Of a stretch of DNA of 64,000 bases, positions 31,876 through 43,859 are shown piece by piece. The stretch lies in assembly GCA_027563935.2 (NCBI GenBank), contig CM050450.1, positions 26,275,439 through 26,339,438 of the forward strand. Reading direction: 5' to 3'. A program made the position numbers and the translations under genes. The notes under the pieces were generated by a model. The model did no database searches. It saw nothing but the letters and a program-made list of their open reading frames with translations, and was not told where the DNA came from. The first letter of the stretch is position 1. Every line of letters starts with the position of its first letter. The stretch is from Costus lasius (Eukaryota > Streptophyta > Magnoliopsida > Zingiberales > Costaceae).

Positions 31876-32635
31876 ATGAGTAAAAAAGGTACTGAAGGAT
31901 CAAAAAGAGACCAAATCAAATGGACTGAAGACATGGATAATGTCTTCATTGATTCAATGCTAGACCAACAAATTAAAGGATTTATGGTTGATGGTACCTT
32001 TACCTCAATTGCATATAAGAACATGCTAGTTATATGTGTTGAAAAAATTTGGTTTGCCATTAACTAAAGAACATTTAAAGAATAGAATTAAGACTTTGAA
32101 AGTTTATTTTAATCAATGTCATGAGTTGTTCAAAAACAAGAGTGGTATTGCATGGAGTTCCTCGACAAAAATGTTTGAAGCTAACAACAATGTGTAGGAC
32201 GATCTTATTGCGGTATGTCTTTCTTTACAATAGTTTGTTGTATGGTAATTATTTTATTTGTTAGATATGTACTAATTATGGTTAACGTTTTATGGGCCAA
32301 TCCTTCAATGAAAAAAATAGAAAAGCACTCATGTTCACAATTACGACAAGCTAGTGGAGTTGTTTTCAAAAAATTGCACAACTAGAAACATGGCTGTAAC
32401 TCCTAAATATGTTTTTAGTAACTTGAGCACTCCTGTTCATGAAGTAGCCTATGATGATTCTCCATTTGATGTGCAGCAAGGTGATAATAATGAAGAAGCA
32501 TTTGATGTAGCAAGTCCATCCTCCATCCCACAAAGCCAAGGCAATAACACTACTGCATCATCGTCGAGGACTAATAAAAGAAGACATGATGATTCCGCAT
32601 TGAAATTACAAATGAAAAGTTTGAAATGTTGATGA
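31876..32635 (+). pseudogene. Harbinger Myb/SANT-like accessory protein pseudogene
   Basis: It begins with ATG 31876 (MSKKGTEGSKRDQIKWTEDM). The trihelix-like Myb/SANT domain includes NVFIDSMLDQQIKGF and GTFTSIAYKNM. An extra base in an A run near 32045 breaks the frame; the rest of the domain (FNQCHELFKNKSGIAWSSS) continues one frame over. The C-terminal part is an open frame at 32354-32632 with HEVAYDDSPFDVQQGDN and a TNKRRHDDSA basic stretch. In PIF/Pong elements this protein assists the transposase in binding and nuclear entry. A likely intron separates the two parts (donor near 32212). Confidence 0.75.
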
Positions 32636-33573
32636 GCTGCATGAAAGAAAATACTACTGCCCTAATAAACCATGGCACTCCTGGATATGTAGAAAAGGAG
32701 TTCACATAGGCTGAAATCTTTGAGGAGCTAGATAAGCTTAATCTTCCTGAAGAGACATTGATAAATGCAAATATCGCATTGGGTACGAGCAAGGAAAAAA
32801 CATAACTCTTCTTCTCAGCTCCAGAAAGGCTACGGGGTCAAATTCTGAGTTGCCTGATGAATGCATAGTCTATTGGTGGATACTTGTGTTGGACTTGTGT
32901 TAGACTTGTTTTATTGTATTTTGATGAATCATTGATGGTACTTTGTTGATGGTATAGACATGGATATGTTGTATTTGTTGTTGAACTTGATGATATTTAT
33001 ATTATGGTAATATTGTGTTAAATTGATGGTATTTATACTTTGGTGGTAGTGTATTTATATTTTGTTGAATTTATTATATTGTGTATACAATTATTGTGTT
33101 ATAATATAGAGGAAATGCTGTCAAAATTTTTTATAATTTTTATTCATAAATTTAATAGAAATATATAGTATTTAATAAGAATTTTATAGTATTTTTTAAT
33201 TAATACACAATATTATTTATAATATTACTAATTATTTATTTATTATGTATAATATAATTAGTTTACAAATTTTAGTCTTTCCTTCTTTCCTTTTCTCCCA
33301 ATGAAACACAGAGCCTATAAGAGAAAGCAATTATTTCTTTTCCTTCTTATTTCCTTTCTCTCCTTATTTCCTTTCTTTCCTGATTTCTATCCCTCTTCTG
33401 AAACGCAACATTATAGCCTAAGTTTATTCGACTAATTCTTTTAGTCGTTGAGATTTGTGTGAGATAATTGTTCCTCTTGATGGGTGAATTTAAGTGAAGT
33501 CATATAATCTAGTGTTTTAGAGGTTTTTACCACATGAGAACTTTATTTATTTATTTATTAAGATCCTAACTCC

Positions 33574-35922
33574 TGTTGATGTATATGCCCTGCAGACCAA
33601 TGTATGGACATGGTCAGACATTGTTTGAATGTACTTTGATAGAATTAATGAAATTGATGTAAACAATAAAGGCATGGTCGTTATTATGCAGATTGCTTTA
33701 CCTGCGTTGATGTATTGAATTGCATAGATAATGTCCCAGGAGTTTGGATTGGATCCATTCTCATAAGTAATCCCTAGTCAAGGTGCCTTAGCCGATATGG
33801 GACAGCTTTGGCGCATGTGAGACTGGTGTATGGGCTGGTTAGGTGCGGGGCACAGTAACGCAGACATACAGGTGCATTGGATGCACTGGAGTGATCCACC
33901 GTGAGGATTGACTTGTCTAGTCAACAAGTCAATCTCACATGCAAGAGGTTTGCATTGATCCTTAGACTTGAGGTATTCATGTCTAGATATGATGATGGGT
34001 ATGTTTTGATACAGTTTTACTTCTCTCCGTAAATGGGTGATCAAAACGACTGTCATTGGACATATCATAAGTCATGTAGAGATATGGATGACCAATAATA
34101 GGATTTGCCCCTTCCTTAACTGGAAGTTTGATATCCACTTTGGGGCGCCCCACCTCATTGGTGCATGACAGGAATGTGTGGCCACACTGATTGAGTCATG
34201 ACCAATAGATTGGATTAATAAATATGGACTAATCTAATGGCGGGATATCAGTTTAGGCAAAGGGATCTAGAATGCATGGGAATCCTCATTGCTTGTTAGG
34301 GAGTTGTTGCCAGATGACTTAAGTCCTATGAAATGGGTAGTAGTGATGTGTTGCTAGATACCTCTCACTACTTATGATGATATTCAATCATCATTGCCAT
34401 CGTCATTAGGATCCTACCGGGTCACACGCAATAGACTCTTGACGTTGTTTTATGATCTGAAAATCTTGGAATATATTTGAGTTCATTATTCTGAGTCCAG
34501 GACAGATTCATGGTTGAATCTGAGTCCAATTGGGATTCATGGGTTTGTATATATATCCTAGTCAAGTTGGACTTGAACAAGGGATTATATACCATGTTGG
34601 ATTCGAATCCTAATTTAGTTAGGAGTTGGAATCCTAATCCTCTTAGGAATTGGAATCCTAATCCAACTAGGAGTTGGAATCCTAATCTAATTAGAAGTTG
34701 GAATCCTAACCCTATTAGGAATTGGAATCCTAATCCAACTAGGAGTTGGAATCCTAATTTAATTAGGAGTTAGAATCCTAACCCTATTGGGAAATAGAGT
34801 CCTATTCCAACTAGGAGTTGGAATCCTAATTTAATTAGGAGTTGGAATTCTAATTCTACTAGAAATGAGAATCCTAATCTAATTAGGATTCAAATCCTAA
34901 TGAGAATTAGATTTGGATAAGCTCATAGTGGTTGAGCGCAAATCCTAATCCAATAAGGATTTATTTCCATGGGCCTAATTATTGTTGAGATCCAAATCCA
35001 ATTAGGGATTGTGGATTAAATCTAATTGAGGCAAGTTTGAATCCTAATAGGAGTTGGAAATACACTTGGCGCATGAGATACTTCCATATATGGAATTTGC
35101 GCCAATGTGAAGTGTATGAATCCTTTTGGAAATTGGTTCCCTCAATTGGAAACTATTTTGGACGTGTGGGGCTGATATGTTGGCAAATATGGCTTGATTT
35201 ATTCAAGTAAATATTTGGCCAATCATATATGGAAAGTCCTAATTAAATTGGAACTCAAATTAGTCCTCTTGATATGGCAAGAAGCTTGATTCTTTCCAAG
35301 CTTCATGATGCACCAATTCAAGGAGGTTTATGGCTGAACTCTTATGGCAATTCCTTGGAGGAATTGCGCCAAGAGCATAGAAGGAAAGAGAGGTGGCGGT
35401 TTGGCTTGGTTGGTTATAAAAGAAGGGGTATGTGTCCTCTCTTGAGATGATCATTGGATGAACATCATGTGCAGAATTCTTCTTGAGGAAAAGACAACTT
35501 GGAGTTGCGCAAGCCCTAGAACTCAAGCCGCCCTCTTCTTCTTGTGGAGCGCCACCCTCTCTTCTCTTCCTCTTGTCTTAGGCCGAGAGTCTCCAAGCAA
35601 GGAGACAAGTTGGCGTGAAGAGCAAGGAGGAAGGAGAAAGAGATTCCAAGAGGTGATCTTCTCTTCCCGAGGCTAGCACCGAGCGTGGAAGGGAGCAACG
35701 TTGAGAAGGTCGACGCGTGGATACTTATAGAGGACGAGCACTTGAGCGTCTTCAACTTGGCACCTTCATCCTAACAAGCAATAGAGGTACTAACCCTAAC
35801 ACATCCTTGTGTCCTCTCTCTCGCATGGATCCTTGGGAAAAGAATATGTTTCGGGTGTAATGCTTCTTCCGCTGCGTCCTGGGACTGCAAATTTTTTAAA
35901 TTACACCTGGCATTCCCCAACA
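33574..35922 (+). repeat. 5' LTR of the 9.5-kb copia element
   Basis: It is 2349 bp, TGTTGATG...CCCCAACA. It lacks one copy of a ~71-bp segment present in the 3' LTR (near 34920). It contains the 24-bp minisatellite at 34600-34900 and a gene-like CTTCTTCTTGTGGAG region (35480-35760) that is non-coding. Confidence 0.93.
34600..34905 (+). repeat. 24-bp minisatellite (GTTGGAATCCTAATCC unit) in the 5' LTR
   Basis: About a dozen units of 24 bases, such as AGGAGTTGGAATCCTAATCC plus 4, alternate with AATTGG variants. They contain embedded TCCTAAT/ATTAGGA inverse motifs. The frame is open only because 24 is a multiple of three (NPNPTRSW-type repeats). Confidence 0.85.
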
Positions 35923-35923
35923 G

Positions 35924-35935
35924 TGGTATCAGAGC
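35924..35935 (+). other. Primer-binding site (initiator tRNA-Met type)
   Basis: TGGTATCAGAGC lies two bases after the 5' LTR. It is the canonical copia primer-binding site. Confidence 0.9.
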
Positions 35936-37440
35936 TACTTGCGAGAAACACAAGGTGTATGTTTGCTTGTGTGAAAAATTTTTAGAAAATTTTTCTTTCA
36001 TCCATGCGCGTTTCACCTAGAAGGCGCTTTCATCCAAACTTCTTTTATCAATTTTTATGGCCGAAATTTGGATTGTGTTTATGATGGATTTAAGACTAAA
36101 GGCGCACGTAGTTTTGTCAAGTAGGATGGACATTGTGTCTTCGGATTGGCCGGGTCTCTTGATCTGATAAAATTGCCAGCCGATAGGGTCCATGAAATCA
36201 TCATGAAAGTTGATCCCAATTTTAGTATAAATTTGATTGAGAGAGTGCTTTGGATGGAGTTGGCGCATAAGGGGATAAAATTTGATTATTCCGGTTTTTC
36301 AAATTTTATATATGTGCCACTTGTCTCTTCCATGGGTTGATATGGTCATAGCGAGTGCCCTCCTGTGTTGTGATGTGGAAGCATGTTTCCACCTGTGATG
36401 AATACTTGTAAAATCTTTCTACCACCTGCGTGTGGTTCTCCCCCTTTCTTGATGTAAAAAATTTTCATCTTTCTTTAGAATAGATGTAGAATTGTTTACA
36501 TAAGATAGGTTAAGGTTCATCAATGACAAACAAGGTGTCTTCTTCAACCGATTTCAGAGTGGCGCCAGCTTTGGAAGTGTGGTGATGGATTTTCGGTTGG
36601 AGGAAGGGATGCTTGCTTTCGGCTTCAGGCATGGGCTGATCTGCTAAAGGGATTCGCAACCCTTGGATGCACAATAATATGTCACATGGCTCGTGACAAG
36701 TTATGTGTATGAAAAGGGCTATGACCATATCGACCAAACTAGCATGCCTGTGATGGTTTATTATTCTGTCCATAGCATGCCTGTGATGTTCTTCCTTTGC
36801 TGCTATAACCATAGGAAAACTGCATGCTAGAAAAGAATAAAACAAACATGCAAAAACTCTCAATACAATATCAAGTCGATAGCCTTCTAACGCGTAGCCC
36901 TCATCAAACTATCGATCGTGGTGTTGTGAACTGTTTCCCACCCTCGTGGGACACACCCACTTATCTTTAGGAGGTGTGTGGTGACAATGATTTCCCCAGT
37001 CCAGTTTTAACCTGGGCGTGCCTTCGCAAGGAAATTCGTTGGCCCTGGGCATAACGGTTAGGACCAGACTTGACTAGTTTTTCATATGTCACTGACATGA
37101 TGAATCACTAGAGGCAGCTGTTGAGAGGATAGGGTTCTGTGTTGTATCCAGCCCTCGCTGGACACAGGGCGCCTAGTCTGTCTTAACTAAGAGGAATTGT
37201 GCGCTGCACAATTGGCTGGCATGCCTACCTAAGGAAGCATGGGACTCTCTGTGCATCTCAACTCACCCTCGTGAGTCGCGGAGACCTCGCGTGAAATTAG
37301 GATCCTACTCACGTATTTCCAAGTTGAGTTTTGAGAGTTATCAACTTGTTAAGGAAATAGTGGGAGTATAGCATTTAATTTAAAGTCCTTGTTAAATGCT
37401 TTATCATAGTACTTATTTTGCTTATTTTCTTATTGTAGAT
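35936..37440 (+). other. Leader region of the 9.5-kb copia element
   Basis: There are 1.5 kb between the primer-binding site and the gag start, with no recognised gene. Copia leaders are normally far shorter. Short phrases repeat here (CCCTCGTGGGACACA near 36940 and CCCTCGCTGGACACA near 37150; TAGCATGCCTGTGATG near 36740 and 36773), so the segment looks like unrelated inserted or captured DNA. Confidence 0.5.
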
Positions 37441-40340
37441 GATTCCATCTCCTGAACCTAGATTGAAACTTCTTAAAAATAAACTAGATGGAACAAATTG
37501 GACAAGATGGTTCAGACTTTTGTCCAAACTTCTAGAACATGAGAATATGGTGTATCTTCTTGAAAGACCTCCAACCCAGCCCTGTATATATTTTTGTACA
37601 GAGTGAGAGTGGAATGTCTATCTTGAACATTGTGTGGATAGTGAACATTACACTGCTCTTATTTTGAGGTGCTTGACCCCTGCGGTCCAAGTTGAGTGTG
37701 ATGAGATGGGGATTTATGATATGATCATACATCTTCGATGCCTCTTCACACCAGGCACTTCAAATAGTAATCAAGAGAGTGTTGTTGGATCTTCTGGGTG
37801 TTTGCCTGAATCCAGGAATGACTATGGTTCCGTATCTTCGAAGCTAAAACTTCGGAAGACTGGGAATGCATGGAAATTTCAAGATGGATTAAGGCCCAGG
37901 AAGAGCATGGCACAAAAGAAGGGATGTTATCCATCTGCTTTAGGTATTGTGTTACTGAGGTCTTTATGTCTACTTCTTATTCATGGGTACTGGGTACCGC
38001 ATGAGGAGCTTACATATGTTTTTTTTTCATATGCAGGGGCTCAAAAGAAGTAGGACAATAAGGCTTGGTGGGATCGACTTTCGAGTCAGGGACGGAGCAT
38101 TGGATGCTGCTGTTGATGTCATCTCACTACCTTCAAAGACTTCAACTAGAACTTTGTTATTATGTACTAGCTTTTGTATTAGAACATTATGTCCATTATT
38201 TTGAATGGATTTTTAGTTTGAAATAAATTGGTATTTCTTTAAATCTGGAATGTTCTATAGTAGTGGTACAATTGATAATAGCTTGTAGTTCTGTGTGTAA
38301 CACTGAATAGATCAAATCTAATGATTCAATCAATACCATCTCTTTGCATTGTCTCTTGGGCCATAAGACAAAAGTCACATCCAAAGTCCATGGACTATTG
38401 GGATCATTATCCTTTCAGGGTTATGATATGTGTGAGCCTTTTCTAATGGACAAGATGACAGATGCTACCTTCATTTAGGAAGGAGAGAGAGGTTAGATAC
38501 TTGTTGGATCTAGTACACAGCAATGTGTGTAGACCCATGGAGACAAGCACCAAGTGGTATACTTCATTAAGTTGGGATATGTCATATCCAACACGTAACT
38601 TTGGAGAAATCCAAGAAGTTAAGAAATGAAGTATAGAATCGAATTGGAGAATCTATTAAAACCCTTTGATTGGATCAAAGTGGGAAGTGAAGAATTTGAT
38701 GACTATCTTAAGGAGTGTGGGGTTGTCTCACAGCTTACTTGGAACACCACAACTGTGTGGTGAAATTCAAAGAAAGAAAAGGGAACACATTGGATGTGGT
38801 TCCATCTTTGAATAGTCATGCTAATTTACTTCCTTTAGAGGCCATGCAAGCAACTGTTCTGACACTCCATAGTGTGTATTTGTGGGGCACTGAGAGTGCT
38901 ACTTATATCCCGATGAGAACAAAAATATTTGTTGCTCAAACTGCTGTCTTTCTTGAGGAGATATCTTTTTGAAAGAAGCTAGTGGGACTAGATTTGATTA
39001 GGACAAGGTCCAAAAATCAACCACAATACAGTTTGACACAAATGGAGAGTAGAATCACACATGCAGGTTGAAAGTCAACCTGAGGTTCAAGTAACACAGG
39101 AACCACATGAGTCTGAATGGATTCGAAATACTCTCACAGGTTGTGGGCATGACGAATTTTTCATCTAGGATGAACCTAAAGACTTATGAGGAAATAGAAG
39201 CGGTCAGTGGACCAGATTCCAAGAAATGGCTGAGCGCCATAAGAACCGTAATGGACTCCATGTCTGCTAATCAAGTGTGGGACTTGATTGAGCCGCCAAA
39301 GGGGTAACACCCAGAGGCTGTATGTGGATCTTCTTGGAAGATAGACATGGAAAGTAACATTGTTAACTATGATGACAAGCTAGTGAATGAAATTTCAGAT
39401 AAGTCCACTGGGTGGATAGTGATGAAATTTTTCACCGATAGCTTTGTTTGAGTCCATTAGGTATCTACTTGTTATAATTGCATGTTCTGTTATAGTGTGT
39501 TGTTATGAAAATTGCTTTTCTTAATGGACGTCTGGAAGAGGATGTCTAGATGGAAATAGCCAAAATGTTTTCATACAGTCGCCATAAAGATATGTATGGT
39601 ATTATACATGTATCCTGTGTTTACAAAAAGATTAGTGGGAGCATCATAATGTTTCTTGTTCTAATTGATTGACGATATTCTCCTCACATGAAATGACATC
39701 CCAGCTCTTCACGCGGTGAAATACAGGCTTGGAATGTATTTCGAGAAGAATGACCTAGGGAATGCAACCTACATCCTAGGCATGTGGATCAAAAGGGATC
39801 CAATAAAGTCATTGCCCTTTAGTCAATCTACGTTCATCCAAGAGATTCTGGAGAGGTTCATGTTGGATCATTCCAAAGGATGATACCTTCCAGAGAGACA
39901 TGGTCTGATTCTCTCCATGATGCAATGTCTTTTGACACAGTAGGAGAGAGATAACATGAATCTATAATCCTAATACATTGGGTATAGGATAGATCATGTT
40001 TTGTGCAACTGGCACAAGACTATGTGTGGTGAATGTTTGGAGCAAGGCCAGCAAGTTTCAATCAGATCCTAGTGTTCATACACTGGATAGCTGTGAAAGC
40101 AACCCTTCGTACTTGGGAAGTATAAAGGATTGATTTTTAGTCTGTGATAGATAGGAAGAACTTTGTGTACAGGGGTACACTGACACTTCGTTCCAGTCTA
40201 ATGACTATCGTTCACAGCCAGGATTTGCGCTTTGCCTTGATGTGGTGTTGTAGGCTGAAAGAGCTTTATGTAAACCATAGTGGAAAATTCTACAATTAAG
40301 GCTGAGTACATTGCAGCTTCTTGTGGTAGCAAAGGAAGCA
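37441..40340 (+). pseudogene. Copia polyprotein relic of the 9.5-kb element
   Basis: Recognisable pieces in plus frames: Gag N-terminus with LKLLKNKLDGTNWTRWFRLL (37450); the pre-integrase motif MCEPFLMDKMTDATF (38430); the integrase start DLVHSNVC-like (38510); EEFDDYLKECGVVSQLTW (38690) and PLEAMQATVLTLHSVYLWGT; the RT start with TYEEIEAVSGPDSKKWLSAI and SANQVWDLIEPPKG (39180-39305); IAFLNGRLEEDV (39510); YRLGMYFEKNDLGNATYILG (39725); and RNase H-like LRFALMWC (40230). Frame changes and stops occur every hundred bases or so and the YVDD box is lost (LIDDI-like). It cannot produce enzymes, yet the LTRs are only mildly diverged. Confidence 0.8.
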
Positions 40341-40627
40341 GCTTCATTCATTTGAACTTGATTTAGTCCCTGGTGCTTGATGGTCCAGTATAGTTCTTAC
40401 TGGGGCCGTAAGCATGTGTAAAGGAACTTAACACTCAAGTATGTACTGCAGTGATATCATCTGATCATGGAGATCATGGATAAAGATGATGATTCAAACT
40501 TGTTAAAATAAACACAGATAACAATCTGAAAAACCCACTGACATAGCCTCTGGCACAGCGGAAGCTAAATAAGTCATACTAGAGACATAGGAACTGATTA
40601 AACATCAGTTACCCTTGGTCTTAGTGC

Positions 40628-40638
40628 AAGTGGGAGAT
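40628..40638 (+). other. Polypurine tract
   Basis: AAGTGGGAGAT directly precedes the 3' LTR. It is the expected plus-strand primer. Confidence 0.8.
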
Positions 40639-43058
40639 TGTTGATGTATATGCCCTGCAGACCAATGTATGGACATGGTCAGGCATTGTTTGAATATACT
40701 TTGATAGAATTAATGAAATTGATATAAACAATAAAGACATGGTCGTTATTATGCAGATTGCTTTACCTGCGTTGATGTATTGAATTGCATAGATAATGTC
40801 CCAGGAGTTTGGATTGGATCCATTCTCATAAGTAATCCCCGGTCAAGGTGCCTTAGCCGATATGGGACAGCTTTGGTGCATGTGAGACTAGTGTATGGGC
40901 CGGTTAGGTGCGGGACACAGTAACGCAAACATATAGGTGCATTGGATGCACTGGAGTGATCCACCGTGAGGACTGACTTGTCTAGTCAACAAGTCAATCT
41001 CACATGCAAGAGGTTTGCATTGATCCTTAGACTTGAGGTATTCATGTCTAGATATGATGATGGGTATGTTTTGATACAGTCTTACGTCTCTTCGTAAATG
41101 GGTGATCAAAACGACTGTCATTGGACATATCATAAATCATGTAGAGATATGGATGACCAATAGTAGGATTTGCCCCTTCCTTAACTAGAAGTTTGATATC
41201 CACTTTGGGGCGCCCCACCTCATTGGTGCATGACAGGAATGTGTGGCCACACTAATTGAGTCATGACCAATAGATTGGATTAATAAATATGGACTAATCC
41301 AATGGCGGGATATCAGTTTAGGCAAAGGGATCTAGAATGCATAGGAATCTTCGTTGCTTGTTAGGGAGTTGTTGCCAGATGACTTAAGTCCTATGACATG
41401 GGTAGTAGTGATGTGTTGCTAGATACCTCTCACTACTTATGATGATATTCAATCATCATTGCCATTGTCATTAGGATCCTACCGAGTCACACGCAATAGA
41501 CTTTGGACGTTGTTTTATGATCTGAAAATCTTGGAATATATTTGAGTTCATTATTCTGAGTCCAAGACAGATTCATGGTTGAATCTGAGTCTAATTGGGA
41601 TTCATGGGTTTGTATATATATCCTAGTCAAGTTGGACTTGAACAAGGGATTATATACCATGTTGGATTCGAATCCTAATTTAGTTAGGAGTTGGAATCCT
41701 AATCCTATTAGGAATTGGAATCCTAATCCAACTAGGAGTTGGAATCCTAATCTAATTAGGAGTTGGAATCCTAACCCTATTAGGAATTGAAATCCTAATC
41801 CAACTAGGAGTTGGAATCCTAATTTAATTAGGAGTTAGAATCCTAACCCTATTGGGAAATAGAGTCCTATTCCAACTAGGAGTTGGAATCCTAATTTAAT
41901 TAGGAGTTGGAATTCTAATTCTACTAGAAATGAGAATCCTAATCTAATTAGGATTAAATCCTAATGAGAATTAGATTTGGATAAGGCCCATAGTGGTTGG
42001 GGGCAAATCCTAATCCAACTAGGATTCAAATCCTGAAGAGAATTGGATTTGGATAAGGCTCATTGTGTTGGGCGCAAATCCTAATCCAATAAGGATTTAT
42101 TTCCATGGGCCTAATTATTGTTGAGATCCAAATCCAATTAGGGATTGTGGATTAAATCTAATTGAGGCAAGTTTGAATCCTAATAGGAGTTGGAAATACA
42201 CTTGGCGCATGAGATACTTCCATATATGGAATTTGCGCCAATGTGAAGTGTATGAATCCTTTTGGAAATTGGTTCCCTCAATTGGAAACTATTTTGGACG
42301 TGTGGGGCTGATATGTTGGCAAATATGGCTTGATTTATTCAAGCAAATATTTGGCCAATCATATATGGAAAGTCCTAATTAAATTGGAACTCAAATTAGT
42401 CCTCTTGATATGGCAAGAAGCTTGATTCTTTCCAAGCTTCATGATGCACCAATTCAAGGAGGTTTATGGCTGAACTCTTATGGCAATTCCCTGGAGGAAT
42501 TGCGCCAAGAGCATAGAAGGAAAGAGAGGTGGCGGTTTGGCTTGGTTGGTTATAAAAGAAGGGGTATGCACCCCCTCTTGAGATGATCATTGGATGAACA
42601 TCAAGTGCAGAATTCTTCTTGAGGAAAAAGCAACTTAGAGTTGCGCAAGCCCTAGAATTCAAGCCGCCCTCTTCTTCTTGTGGAGCGCCACCCTCTCTTC
42701 TCTTCCTCTTGTCTTTGGCCGAGAGTCTCCAAGCAAGGAGACAAATTGGCGTGAAGAGCAAGGAGGAAGGAGAAGGAGATTCCAAGAGGTGATCTTCTCT
42801 TCCCGAGGTTAGCACCGAGCGTGGAAGGGAGCAACGTTGAGAAGGTCGACGCGTGGATACTTGTAGAGGACGAGCACTTGAGCGTCTTCAACTTGGCACC
42901 TTCATCCTAACAAGCAATAGAGGTACTAACCCTAACACATCCTTGTGTTATCTCTCTCGCATGGATCCTTGGGAAAGGAATGTGTTTCGGGTGTAATGCT
43001 TCTTCCGCTGTGTCCTGGGATTGCAAATTTTTTAAATTACACCCGGCATTCCCCAACA
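40639..43058 (+). repeat. 3' LTR of the 9.5-kb copia element
   Basis: It is 2420 bp. It is longer than the 5' LTR by one extra ~71-bp unit near 41990-42060 (a CAAATCCTAATCCAACTAGGA block repeated before CAAATCCTAATCCAATAAGG). The minisatellite runs 41670-41960. It ends CCCCAACA at 43058. Confidence 0.93.
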
Positions 43059-43305
43059 ACTCCATAGCTTTATTTGTCTAAGAGCTTCTTCTCCCTAGGA
43101 TTTGCCTCTTGAGAACTCTATCTCTTGAGGCTTTGATCTAAGCATAGTCACTCGAGACCTTGGCTTCTAAAGAAGCAATAGCCAATGGTATCTCATGTTT
43201 CACTTGTGATAGTAAATTGTGAAAGTTTATTTAAATTTGGGCCATGTGATGCATGACTTTCGTCTTTTGCTTTTGGGTAGACAACATCACAACGGGCAAA
43301 ACTAA

Positions 43306-43658
43306 GGCCTTGTTTACTTGGGAGGAAAGTTAAAAGAAAAAAAAAAGTAGGAAGAGGCTTGTTTACTTGGGTGGATAGATAATTTAGAAGGGAAAGTAAA
43401 AAAGAAAAGTTAGTCATTAATTCCTCCATTTGCTTTCCGCCCAAATCGGATGGAAAGCTGAAACTATGACTTAACTTTAGTAACTTCACACCTAACTTTT
43501 CACCGCACTGTTACTTATTCTCGCTCAATATGAGCTTTTCTCGACTACTCGTCCTTGTCGTTGCTGCTCGAGCTCACCGTTATTGCTCGTTCATGCCGCT
43601 GCTGCTTGCCCTTGCCGTCGTTACTCGTATTTAATATTTAATAATTAATAATTTTATG

Positions 43659-43694
<36 letters not shown>

Positions 43695-43840
43695 GAATAA
43701 AAAAAATTGGGGTGTATATATCAATCATTCAAACTTTCTTTCCATCCAAGTAAACACAAGGAAGAAAAATCTATAACACATTCCATTCATTTATTTTTTT
43801 TTTTCTTTTGTACTTTCTATTCGTTCAAGTAAACACGGTG
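43306..43840. mobile_element. Tourist-like MITE (535 bp) with TAA target duplication
   Basis: The ends GGCCTTGTTTACTTGGGAG and (inverted) CACCGTGTTTACTTGAACG share TGTTTACTTG and a nearby AAAGT. TAA flanks both sides (43303-43305 and 43841-43843), as for PIF/Harbinger-derived MITEs. A second, nested inverted pair (43358-43376 and 43742-43760) repeats the end motif CTTGTTTACTTGGGTGG. The core has a (TA)n run at 43663-43691. Confidence 0.85.
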
Positions 43841-43859
43841 TAAACTTACTAGATTTATT

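Larger units (their letters stand above)
29418..33410 (+). mobile_element. PIF/Harbinger element, decayed, flanked by TTA
   Basis: Two ORF relics are in the standard arrangement: DDE transposase at 30430-31738 and Myb/SANT-like protein at 31876-32635. TTA direct repeats (29415-29417 and 33411-33413) flank ends that share an inverted GTTTCA-GAAGAG block followed by AGAAAT-AGG and AAAGGAA runs. The left end is followed by a C-rich repeat, and the right side holds a second end-like sequence (33295-33325, inverted CTTATAGGCTCTGTGTTTCATTGG). The exact right boundary is therefore somewhat uncertain. Confidence 0.75.
33574..43058 (+). mobile_element. Complete copia-type LTR retrotransposon, 9.5 kb, with very long LTRs
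   Basis: The two LTRs (33574-35922 and 40639-43058) start TGTTGATG and end CCCCAACA, and are flanked by a perfect 5-bp target duplication ACTCC (33569-33573 and 43059-43063). A tRNA-Met-type primer-binding site follows the first LTR, and a purine tract precedes the second. The interior is about 4.7 kb with a heavily broken polyprotein in copia order (gag, integrase, RT, RNase H). LTRs of about 2.4 kb are long for copia. Over the first 345 or so bases the LTRs differ at about 13 positions, all transitions by my count. Confidence 0.93.

Noticed and set aside
34510..34773. NPN-RSW repeat protein frame (and its twin at 41575)
   Set aside because: Translation of a 24-bp LTR minisatellite present in both LTRs.
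35260..35755. Overlapping frames in the LTRs on both strands (copies at 42396-42891)
   Set aside because: They lie in the non-coding part of the copia LTR; both LTR copies carry them, with no domain.
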